Assembly (NCBI GenBank): GCA_002118135.1
Contig: BDIU01000510.1
Span: forward strand, 1 to 35,678
Direction: 5' to 3'
Source: Trebouxia sp. TZW2008
Taxonomy: Eukaryota; Chlorophyta; Trebouxiophyceae; Trebouxiales; Trebouxiaceae
DNA: 35,678 nucleotides
Part shown: in pieces, positions 1 through 10,959 of the stretch
Layout of the letters: each line of letters begins with the position of its first letter
Numbering within the stretch: position 1 is the first letter of the stretch
Position numbers and translations under genes: made by a program
The notes under the pieces: model-generated
Databases searched by the model: none
The model's input: the letters and a program-made list of their open reading frames with translations, nothing else
What the model was told of the DNA's origin: nothing

Positions 1-410
1 TGTCGGCTTTCGCCCATTCGCCATTCGGCTGGGGCTCGTGACCTTTCTGCTCTCTCACTGCATCAGACCCTTTGTGGACTTGATTAGGCAACTCTCTGCT
101 TTTGATGCTTCTCCTGCCATTTTTGGCAAATGACCCAGGTTTGACCGAGGCAAACTTGCGCGAGCAAAATGAGCAGTTGACACCACACTCGAGGCGTGTT
201 GCTTGCCAAGATTGCGTGTGCGTTCGCGCGGTCGTGATCGCAAACAGCAAAGCTTGCGACTGCGTTTTGGCTGCGATCGGCACAGTGATCAGCGCTGCGA
301 GCGACTATGACAGAATGATCTCGACGTGCGGAAACATGCTTGTAGACACCAGTTGTGTCAAACACTGCTTGTGCGCACGAATTCATTGACCGAGGTGTTG
401 ATAGTCTGCA
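1..410. other. 5' flank of the FUSED kinase gene
   Basis: No coding exon is recognised here. The stretch precedes the kinase start codon and presumably holds its promoter and 5' untranslated region. No clear TATA element is seen. The first 30 bases carry GGCTTTCGCCC and CGCCATTCGGC strings that resemble the GGCCGAAAGCTTTCGCC string at the far right edge of the window, so both edges may lie in a related repeat. Confidence 0.4.
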
Positions 411-3400
411 ATGGAGAACTACCATGTCATCGACTTGGTTGGGGAAGGCTCCTTCGGGAAGGTAACTGGAACATACCTGTCAATAACTCCAAGCATTGCA
501 TCATACACGCTGAAGATCGTCCACTGGACACATCTGTTCCGGATTTGCAGAGCAGAAACTGTGCCTGCTTACTCACGTGCAGGTATACAAAGGTCGCAGA
601 AAGTATACAGGGCAAATCACTGCCATGAAGTTCATCATGAAGCATGGCAAAAGCGAGAAAGACATCAAGAACTTGCGGCAGGAAATCGAGATTTTGCGTA
701 ACCTTCGACATGAAAACATCATTCAGATGCTGGACGCCTTTGAGACCAAAACTGATTTCTGTGTAGTCACAGAACTGGCTCATGGTATGAACTGTCCAAC
801 GTGTCAGCTAGCTATGTATCCTGGGCTGCTCAACACACTGAGGCAGCCTATGACAATCACATCCTGCTTGAGCTGAGGCCAATAATGCATACTCTTCAGG
901 GGAACTGTTTGAGATTTTGGAAGATGATCAAAGCTTGCCAGAAGCAACTGTTCAAAGCATAGCAAAGCAGCTTGTGCGTGCCTTGCACTACTTGCACAGC
1001 AACCGCATCATACATAGGGATATGAAGCCCCAAAATGTGTTGATTGGGGCAAATGGTGTTGTCAAGCTATGTGACTTTGGCTTTGCTCGAGCTATGTCAT
1101 GCAACACAATGGTGTTGACATCCATTAAGGGGACACCTTTGTACATGGCACCAGAGCTTGTACAAGAGCAGCCATACAATCACACAGTAAGCAACCTGCC
1201 TCTGCATGCCTCTTTTGTTCTCACGCCATGTCATGCTGAGCTACTGTGCGCCCTCAGCAGCACGCCACACTGTTGACAGCTACCATTCATGTATCCACAT
1301 ATGAGTCAAAGCTGTCTAGATAACCAACAGGCTCGTAGAATGTTATGGTCTTGCATGTGCAGGTAGACCTTTGGTCTCTGGGCGTCATCTTATATGAGCT
1401 TTTCGTTGGTCAGCCTCCCTTCTACACCAACTCCATCTACTCCCTCATTCACCACATAGTGCGTGACCCTGTCAAGTACCCAAGCAATATCACCCCTGAA
1501 TTCAAGTCTTTCCTGAAGGTATTTCAGTAACAGACACAACTCATGCACGCTTTGAGGCATCTGCTGTATTGGGCTCTGTTTGCTGCCTCCTCAATCTTTT
1601 TGCATGCCCGAATCCAGCCCGTCAACTAGCTTGTTGGTCAGCACAAGCATGCACTGACCATGTACAATACTCAGCACAATGCTAGTGAGTCCTTAGGTAA
1701 AGGTACACTGAAGATGTAACAGAAAGTCAGAGCTTTGCAATACTGTGTCCCACAGGGCCTGCTGAACAAGAGGCCCTCTGACAGACTGGGCTGGCCTGGA
1801 CTGCTGGAGCACCCATTTGTGAGGGAAAGCAGCCAAGAACGCCTAAAACGGGAAGCAGCTCTAGCTGATGCTGCAGCCACAGCACAAGAAAGCCGTGCCT
1901 GGAAAGGAGAAGGAGGGGCTGTAGCAGGTGCAACCTTTTGCATATGCCGAATCATGTGCACATGTGTGCTTAGCATGCCTATGACCATCACATTCTTGAT
2001 CTGCTATACCTGTCTGGCTTGACAGCCAATGGTTCATTCACAGCAGTGTGCAGCACAATCTGCATTATGGGTCAGCTCAAACGCATGAACCCCTCGCTGT
2101 GCTGGTCTGTATGCAGGTGTGGTGTTGGCTGCAGCCTCCAAGTGTGACACCCCAAATGTCAAGGCTGTCCCATCCTCACACAGGAGCACACAGAGGCCAT
2201 CCACTGGAGAGCCTAAGAGACAGCCTTCTGGGCAGAAGGGGTCAAAGGCAGACCCGTCTGGGCGTTTGCAGCGCACTGCTCCTACAGACGCCAGTCATAC
2301 AACAGCCTCTGCAACTGCTGCTGTGCGTCAAGCCCCAGCGCCACCTGCATCTTCAGAAACAGCAGCTGCACAGGTACCCAACAACTTGTCAGTTAGCTCG
2401 ATCGCTGGTGGTATGGTTGCTCATACTGTCTGTGCTTGTCACTGACAAATGGCACTGCATATGCTGTACACTTGCATGCAGAGTTACACTCCAGGACATC
2501 TGATATTACTTTGGTTTGCCTGGCGTGTGGCTGCAACATAAACCAGCAAGAAGTGAAAGACTGGTGAGATTGGGCTTGACCAAAGTGAGCATCATATTCA
2601 GCTGCATATGTGGCTGTAGGCAACTCCCACCAGGCATGGCCCAGGAACTCCCATTGATCGCCTTCGCAGCCGCCGCATGACTCCAGATGATGCAACAGCT
2701 GGACCCTCCTCTGCACCCCTGGCCACCCCCGCCCCAGCATCTGCCCCTGCCAAGCACTCCTCACACAGCAAGGCTGCAGCCCCAAGGGACAAGGAAAACA
2801 CGCCAGATGCAGTGCCCAGCTCCGTGCAGACAAGTGCTGCTCCACCTCAGCGGGCAGCCGGTCATCAGCGGAACCTCTCTGCACAGGATGCCATGACCAG
2901 AGACATGGGCAACTTGCAGATGAGCAGGTCAGACACTGCAAGGGCTCATATGCAGAGCATTGCACAGTGTGGCGAGCAACAACATGGCTCCTTCATGCTG
3001 ACAGATATAGTCTAGTGTACAGCGCATTGCTGTGTGTTGCAAGAATCAGCATGAGTCCCAAACGCAGCTTCCAGCAAGGCACACTTGCATAATGCGCTGC
3101 AGCCCAAGATGGATCGACATGCTGTTGTGTGTCAATGCTGCTGCCCAGCACACGCATGAAAGACTCGCCATTGCAGATGACATTCAAACACTTGATGCAG
3201 CATTATGCATGTTGCAGGGATGATGCTGCCAGCAATTCTGCAGCTCCAGTTTCCTCACCCAGGGATTCTCCGTTTGTGCGGCTGCTGAGTGAAGCTGAAG
3301 AGGCATCCAGCACGTCTGAGGGAGCTGACAGGTTGTGGCAGGACAAAGCACGCCTTGCTGCTGTGCTGGAAATGCTGAAGCGGCCAGCCAGTGGCAGCGC

Positions 3401-6400
3401 ATACACCCAATGGGCTGCTAGCAATGAGCTGAGGAAGGCAGCAAAGGTGGTGCAGGGCTTGCAAAGCATGCTGACTCGTCCTGCATATTTCCTCCTGGTT
3501 TCTGGCTGTCTAAGTTCTGACCCCAGGGATCCTTCCTGCACACTGCATGCAAAAAAGCTCGTTTGATTTGTCAACCATGACCTGAGCTTCCAAAAAGCAG
3601 AAACTTAGGCGTCAGAGTAACACAAGCAAATGGCAATGTCCTCTAGCAAGGGTGTGCAAGCTTGGCACGCCTTCTTCTTGCCCATATCTGTCAAGCCACT
3701 CAAACCACACCACCCAGCCTGCCCATGGCCAGGTATCTTGAACTCCAACCTGGACACAGCTGCCCAGAGCATTAAAAGCCTTGCCCTGTCATACCGTCTG
3801 CAGCGGGAGAAATGCTTTGCAGCATCATATTGGAACATGTTGTAGCAGCCATGGTGACAATGCTTGGTTCATCTGCAGGTTGCCTGCCAGCTGTTGCAAC
3901 ATTCTCAAGACAGGCAAGACCAGGCTGGCCTCGTGATGCGAGCTCTGACTGCAGCAGCACAAGCAGCCTTGGCTGTCAATGCTGCGACCACAGCGTCTGT
4001 GGCGCAGGCACTCATAGCAGCTGAAGAGAGTGCTGCAGGTACGTACAAACAACAGAGTTTACATCAGATCTGTGCTCATATCATCAAAGCAGCATGCAGC
4101 AAGCTTTGGAATTGCAGGCAAAGGGTTGAGTACATACCATGCCTTGTGCTCATCACCTCATGACAGCTAATGATTCATGAACAGATGGCATCAGCAGTAA
4201 GCCTAGAGCTGCTTTGAGACTGAGCAGCTTTGTCCTTGCCTATCATCACATGACTCAGTGAAGTGTAGAGTGTGCATTGTAATCTAGGCTGTGCGCTGCA
4301 GCAGGTGCTGGGGGTCAGTTTGTAGCATTTGAGAGCAGTATACAGCTGTATACTGAGCTGCTGAACCACAGGCCGCCTTCTGGCGACTGGCAGGTGGCAA
4401 CAGCTGGCTGCAATGGGCTTTCACACATCTTTGCAAGGGCACAGGTAAGCTTCACCTTTTCACCCGCTTCACCGACGCCCTGTAAATCTGTATAGATAGG
4501 CCATCCCTATTGACCTGTGTGGGTGTGTCGTGAAGCTGTGCAGCATCAATGGTCTTGATCTGCAAAGTGACAACGAGACTAGCATTGTCAGATGAAGCTG
4601 CAGAGCTGACTGCACCTTTCCCCAGGCTAGCAAGCAATAACATATGGCAGGATTACTCTATGCTTCCAGCAGGTCTGTTTCATCATGCTGTGAATGAGAC
4701 TCCTGTTTGTCTGTGTGTGTGTGCAGAGGCTGCGGGGTTCTGTTGGGGCAAGCACGCCTCATGTTGAAGGGGTGTTTGCAATGGTACAAAGCTCCCCAGC
4801 GGTGACCAGAATATGCCGATTCCTGGAAGACTGCAGTCAGTCCCACAGTATGTATTCAAGCGCACTTTGTTTTGCCAACAGCCATGAATCTGCTGCATAT
4901 TTGTAACGCGCACCACCTTCTGTGCAGGTCTGCATCATGGGCTTTGCATGATTGCGCTCATGAAACTCAAGCCAGAATGCTAGTCCTGTCAATATCTGTG
5001 TGAAGTCTAGGAGCACAGCACACAGTCAACAACTCCTCAAATGCATATCAATGTTACACGCACTCACTGGGCTGAAGCACAGGCTCTCTAGTTCTCAATG
5101 GGCATCACTTGTGCTGCAGGTGGTGGTGAGGGACATATGGCTGCTGTGTCAGCACTAGCCAATCTGGTACACTGCCCAGCTACTCCAGTAAGCTCACGTC
5201 ATCTGAGGTTTCCCCTATGCAAGGCGTTACTGGGCCCAGACGCAGAAGCAGATCCACAGCAAGCAGCTGTCTTGTCCTCCCTCCACAAAGTAAGTGCAAT
5301 GATGATTCTTTCCTCACATGCATGCACACTGACAAGCAGTTTTCAATCAAGCCTCCAAGATAACTTTTGGTGGCTGCTTTGCTAGCCATGCACAAGGCTG
5401 TGTCAATAAGGCAATGCTGCTGAGCAAGTTGACATAACATGCCAGTCTCAGCATTATTACACAATGTGAGATCTCCCAGCGGGCTGCACAGGCACAGTCT
5501 CACCAAAGTCGTCGCTGATGAACATGTAGTTACAAAGTCTTTGCTGATGAACATTTGTGTCATGCAGGCCCAGCTGCAGGTGGCAGAAGGGCTGGCAAAC
5601 ACAAGGTGTGGCGTGGCAGGCCTGAGCAGCAGCCTTGTACACAGCCCTGACATGCTCAGAAAGGGCTTGCAGCTGCTGCTGCTGCTGTTTCGGCTGTCCA
5701 CAGCAGCCTGTCAAGCAGCTAGCAGCACCTTCCCTCAGGTCAGTCTGGCCAGCGTGCGATTTAGCACAGTCACAAGCAGCGCTGTGCTGTGCTGTCTGAT
5801 CGCTGTCATTAGCCTTGGCATGACAGTCACAATAGCAGGAACAAAAGCATGCCTGGCAGACAGCTTACGTTCTGTCGATCAGGCTTGTCTTGACACATTG
5901 ACCAGAATGCAATACTTGCAGCTCTTGGAATGCTCAATACACAAGGTCTCTGGCATCATCACACGTATTGTCATGCAATGAGCTGGGCTTGGTGCATGGG
6001 CTAGGACTAGTGCCTGCTGCTGGTATGCCTTGAGTCAGAAAAGATTGATATGTTCAAGTTGATTTCACACAGGTCCTGGCAGATGCAGCAGACTCTCAGC
6101 ACGGAACCCTGGCTTTGCTGTGCTTGGCTGTGCTGGCAAGAGGTTTACCTGGCGCAGCTTCTGCCTCCATGCCATGCAAGGCTCCAGCTATACCTCAAGC
6201 CAAGCTCACCCAGATGATCAAGCAACTCGCACCCAACCTACAGGTGCAACCATCTTGAACAAACTTGGAAGCACTGAGTATTGGCTTTTGAGCATCATTC
6301 ATCAATGTGTCTGCATCGCCACACTTCACATACAGTGCAACAATGCTTGATGATGAGTGCAATCTCCTGGTGTTACTGCTGTCTACAGCCCTTTGCAGGG

Positions 6401-9400
6401 CTTGGTTGCCACGACCGCTTCATCTTTGCATCATCTACCCAATGGATGTGCAAGGACACTGGCCATTGCTTGCAGACATTGTTTCTCAGTGCGCAGGTCT
6501 TGATTGCCAGTGTCACTGCTGTGCACAAGAGATGTGCAAACAGAAAGCTGCAGGTCTTGATTGCCAGTGTCACTTATGTGCACAAGAGATGCGCAAAAAG
6601 ACTTGACCATTGCTTACAGACAAGGTTGACAGTGTCTGTCTTGCAGGCTAGCCAGCAGGAACCAGTGAAAGCTTCAGCAGCTGCAGAGGCACTTTCAGCC
6701 CTGCTGGCACTGCTTGCCTTGTGTGGGGGCTCAGCACATGATGCTCCTCCACCCCCAGGGGACCTCTTGACAGAGCCCTGCTTGGCAGGTATGCCAACGC
6801 CCTGCTCTGGCTTGACAGTTGTGCATGTGCATGCCAGGCAGGCTTGAAGGCCTCTGTAAGGAGGCCCACTGCTTGCTTGCCTCATGTCAGTGCCTTCCAA
6901 TCTTGCAAGGTCAAGACTGCCAAGCTCTGAGCCGTCGAGCCTTGACATGACCTCCTTCCTGCTCGCAATGTCTAATCAGCATTTTGCATCATAATCCACC
7001 TAGCAGACTACTAGTATCCGCTAAGAGCTACAAACGGCAGGCCTGAGCTTTATGGGTGCTGACAATCCTGAACCCATGCAGGTCATTGCATGTGTTATGC
7101 TGCTGCAGGAGTGAATCGCTTACTTCATTGGGCTGGCAGCTCAGATGAGCAGGCACAGTTTGCCACAGAGGAGGGCATGTCCTGTCAGACAGGCCTGTTG
7201 GATGGCCCCACCAGCCTGCTCACAAGCCTGCTGGCCTGCGGCCCCAGCAGTGATGCTGGACTGGCTGCAACGCAAGCAGGCAAGTCCACAGCACTGCCTT
7301 ATGCCCTCACATCATTGCTGAAGCCTGTTGTTCGGCGCACCACACTTGTTTTGGTAGTGACTGTCTCCTTTGTTTGACCTGGATTCCTTGCCTGGACTGC
7401 TTGACCAGCAAGAGTGCTGAACTCAATTGTGCTCAACTCTTTGCAAGCACAGCACTGGTTGACAGCAACATCTGAGCACAAAACCCTGATACGCTGTGAT
7501 TCTTGTCACAAAGCACATTAGCATTTTGCTTTAAGCTCGGCCACCCACTTTCAGTGCCAAAGGTAGTTTTGCCTTTAAACACACCACATTCAGAAGGCAG
7601 CGAATAGATCGAGAATGATCAGACATCAGTGACGTCCAGGGCTGGGCGACTCTGTGGCTTAGCTACTAGCAGCCGCTGACATTCACTGTTCTTTTCCCCT
7701 GACAGGCAAAAATATGTTTTTCAAAAATCACATATGTTCCTCCTTGTCATACATCATGACGAGTTGAAAATGACAAGAATGTTACAGACAACAGTGATAT
7801 GCAGGTCTGGGGGGTTCTGTGACACAGCTACTAGCAGCCGCCGGTCGAGGGTCTATGCCGTCCCCTTGCGCAGAGCTGACGCCCCTGGGGACGCTATACA
7901 TGCTGCAGGTACAGTGCTGCACAGTGTCAAATGCTGATAAACATGCATACAGCTCAAGTGATGCAGCATCCAACAAATGTGCCTGCAGCAAATAATTGGC
8001 AGCAAGGATATTCTGTGTTACAGTCATGTTCACATCATTGATGCATGGAATGGACTATGCTGATGATTTGCTATTTAAAAAGGAGCTATGCATCTTTTGA
8101 GATACCTGTATGGAATCAGAAGCAATTGACAGCTCTGGAGGAGCCAGATGCTGAGATGGCTGTACAAGTCAGAAATCCTTGTATGTATTCAGTGCTTGCC
8201 AAGTTGCAAGAAATTTCCTTGCTGTAGGGACTACTGTCATTGGTTCAACCAGATGCAATTGGCACACAGCTGCTGCTGCGGCCCTTTGCGGTGACAGGCC
8301 TTGTCAGTCTGGTGTCTCCACACCACCTGGCTGCTGTCACAAGCTGGCCCTGTCTCCCAGAAAATTCTGGCCAAAATGCACAAGCCATGCTGTCTCTGGT
8401 GGCGTCTATCCTGCACAACCCCTTCTTACCTGGATGTGCTTCAGATGCCCTGGTAAAAGAGCTGCAAGAGGTGCGTATTGACAGTGCTGGCAGAGTGACC
8501 TACAGCTGATGTTCGTGCAGGCAGTGTAATTGGCTGCATACATTGAGCCACCAGCCCTGCACAGGCATATCTGGTTTAAAGCATGCATTTAGCCATTGCG
8601 TATCTGCAATAGCATTCAAGAAGTGCATCGTCTTGGGACTGTTGATTGACGCTTCAAGCCAGACCTGCAGCACGGCATACCATCCATTTGCAAAGCTTAG
8701 ATGCTGCAAAGTCCTGCAAGCGTATCAACCTTCCAAACCAGCAATGCATACAGTGCCTCTGACACTTAGTCTGACAGGGCCAAGATGTCAACTGCTGATG
8801 CAAGATGTCTGTACAGCAGGTAGTGCTGAAGGCGCGAGTGGTGTCAGAAATGCTGCCCAGCTTGACATATGCCTCTGGCGACAGCTTGATACAGCCCCTC
8901 ACACTCATATCCCGCCTTGTCTTGGCATCACCAGCCTTTGCGCAGCAGTATCTGCAGGCGCACGGTCTCGATGCTCCAATCCTCAATAGGTAACAATCAC
9001 TGTCATAAAGCTTTCATGACTCTCACTTGTGCAGCAAAGCTGTTGATGCTGAGCATGATGAGGCAGGAGCAATGTACATGGGTCAGCATCATATGTCGCT
9101 TGGGTTTGGGCTTGACAGTGTAGCCTTTCTGTCAATATGATATGCACAATTTCTGCTGCCTGACATGCCATGCTCTGCCAGGTTTCATTCTACAACTGTC
9201 ATCACAGCCTCCTGTTAAGGCTTAAAACGGCCCACGCCCACATTTTGCTCAATAATTCAGCTTGAGCCCACTCGATGCTGGTACATGGTAATGGGCGGCT
9301 GCTTGATAGCAATGCTCCAGAAGTATTGATGGGCGCTCTATTGACCACCAGCCAGCTAGCAAGGCTGCACAGGGACAGCTATAGCCCCCTAGATAAGCCA

Positions 9401-10959
9401 GCACCCTGCCTTCACCTATGCAAGCAGCTCAGAGCTAGTAAATCGCTGTGTAGCAACAAGAAGAGGACTGCTGCATACTCAGAGCTGGTGTGTTGCAGGC
9501 TGCTGCTTGATAGCAATCCTCCAGAAGTGCTGGTGGGCGCTCTGCTGACCACCAGCCAGCTAGCAAGGCTGCACAGGGACAACTACAGCCCCTTAGCTAA
9601 GGCTGCACCCTACCCTCACCTACGCAAGCTGCTCAGTCACCCTGAACCAGCAGTGAGGGCGCGTGTGTGCAATCTGCTTGGCAACATGTGCCGGCATTCA
9701 GCGTACTTCTATGCGGCTGTTGACAAGCATGGGTTGCTGGCACCGCTCATACAGCGATGTACGGATAAGGACAGGGCTACTCGCAAGTTTGCTTGCTTTG
9801 CCATTGGCAATGCCGGTAAGCAGACCCCTTCTGGGCTTGCAACAGTCATCATGGATATTTAAATGACTCAGCATATGCTAGGTATGTCCAGCTAAAGCCT
9901 GCTCAAGTGCTGTGCCTAAATGACAATCAAGCATCTGCAGATTGGCTGGCAGAGTACAGAACAATACGTGCCTGTTATGCATGCAATTGGCAGACTGGAT
10001 GCTCAGGGACCAAACAGTGATTCAAAAGATGCTAACACAGCATTGTATGTACTGCAGGATTCCATAACAGTAGCTTATATGAGGCGCTCAGAGTCAGCAT
10101 AGGGCCCTTGGTAGCTCTGCTGCATGATGAAGAAGACAAGACCAGAGCCAATGCTGCTGGAGCTCTAGGCAACCTTGTTCGAAACAGTGGTCTGCTGTGT
10201 CAGCCACTCATTGACGCTCATGCCCTTCAGGTAGTCTCCTTGATGCACATGTAGACAGCACTTCTTAGTCTCACTGCGTCCACCTGCGGAATTCCGTCCA
10301 AACCCACCATTTGCTAGCGTGAATTACAGCCGTTCAACCACTATGGCGGGACAGAACTTGTACCACACACACCTAGCACCTGTGCTAAAACATGTCATTG
10401 ATTGATGATTGTTGCTGTCGATGTTATTGTTACTAACATCGTCATCATCATCATTGTCATTGCTGCCATTATCAGCCACTACAAACCTTGATGCAGGCCC
10501 TAGTTGAGGTGATCAATGCGCCCCAGCCCTCCACCCCAAGGGGGGCTGCAGCAGCCGCTGCTGATGGCAGCAACCCTCTCAGAATATCCCTCTTCAGCTT
10601 AGGTAACATGTGTGCTCACAAGGAATGCGCAGAAGCCTTGAGGCAGCTGGGAATAGACACCTCTTTGTCCCGGCTCAAGTCGTCTCCTGACGCTGTTGTT
10701 CAGAAGTATGTCCAGCGAATACAGGTAATGATGTAAGCATGCATGACTGGTGTTGCTGAAGCTGCAAGTAAAGTTACATGTGCTGTGCATCCCCTCAATC
10801 TGACAAGCACGTATACATTGCTGCTGTGGAACATGCCATCAGTCTTGGTTGGCTGACTAGCGCATGCACAGAAGTTTCTCTTCTTTTGTTTCGTATTTAC
10901 GCATGAGATGATGTTGTGCTGCTGTGCAGAGCAAGCTGCAGAGTGCACAGAGCCGATAA
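411..10959 (+). CDS. TIO: FUSED/TIO-type serine-threonine protein kinase with C-terminal ARM/HEAT-like repeats (about 26 exons)
   Basis: Plant TIO (STK36/FUSED family) drives cell-plate expansion with kinesin-12; the animal homologue acts in Hedgehog signalling and cilia. Exons I read: 411-461, 583-784, 900-1186, 1363-1518, 1756-1927, 2117-2373, 2620-2927, 3217-3497, one near 3733-3840, one ending 4038, 4305-4444, 4727-4847, 5120-5187, 5224-5289, 5568-5738, 6073-6243, 6647-6788, 7109-7279, 7805-7908, 8120-8167, 8228-8470, about 8820-8989, 9499-9815, 10058-10230, 10497-10724, 10930-10959. Apart from the junction between about 3840 and 3890, which I could not resolve, phases agree. The kinase domain shows [29 protein letters not shown] and MAPE, all intact. 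A Pro/Ala/Ser-rich linker follows. The C-terminal part is helical; [13 protein letters not shown] and FSLGNMCAH strongly resemble the TIO C-terminus. Predicted length is about 1,440 aa against about 1,320 for TIO and STK36. The intron after 7279 has a GC donor (GCAAGT). Two exons have decayed copies upstream. Start chosen because [17 protein letters not shown] is the canonical N-terminus. Confidence 0.9.
5504..5561 (+). repeat. Two-copy 29-bp tandem repeat in a FUSED intron
   Basis: Two adjacent units begin CAAAGTC and share GCTGATGAACAT (5504-5532 and 5533-5561). They lie just before the acceptor of the exon starting at 5568. They appear non-coding and may be a small slippage duplication. 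Confidence 0.6.
6494..6608 (+). repeat. Two-copy 57-bp tandem repeat in a FUSED intron
   Basis: Units starting at 6494 and 6551 share CAGGTCTTGATTGCCAGTGT followed by GTGCACAAGAGATG. Flanking words also recur (CCATTGCTTGCAGACA before, CCATTGCTTACAGACA after), so the duplicated segment was probably longer. The repeat lies in the intron between exons 6073-6243 and 6647-6788. The copies have no obvious homology to an exon of this gene. Confidence 0.7.
7636..7680 (+). repeat. Decayed upstream copy of the FUSED exon 7805-7908
   Basis: The copy reads GLGDSVA, a stop codon, then LLAAA in the frame where the real exon reads [15 protein letters not shown]. It keeps an AG acceptor just before the homologous start (CCAG/GGCTGGG). 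It covers only the first half of the exon and has no donor. The in-frame TAG makes inclusion disruptive, so I call it exon debris. Confidence 0.7.
9285..9445 (+). repeat. Partial tandem copy of the FUSED exon 9499-9815
   Basis: About 150 bp match the start of the real exon at roughly 85-90% identity. The copy reads [20 protein letters not shown] where the exon reads [20 protein letters not shown]. The acceptor of the real exon (TTGCAG/GCTG) is replaced by AATGGGCGGCTG, so the copy lacks the AG. The copy's frame stays open through the spacer and into the real exon, giving a continuous 195-codon reading frame from 9275 to 9862. The nearest upstream AG (9259-9260) leads straight to a stop in this frame. 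Confidence 0.75.
10351..10396 (+). repeat. Dispersed short repeat, copy 1 (FUSED intron)
   Basis: The segment carries CTTGTACCACACACACCTAG followed by CACCTGTGCTAAAACATGT. A near-identical segment lies at 26780-26826 in an intron of the phytyl ester synthase gene, in the same orientation on the window although the host genes run in opposite directions. TAGCACCTGTGCTA can form a 6-bp stem. Two unrelated genes sharing it suggests a dispersed element, such as a mobile-element remnant. Confidence 0.6.
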
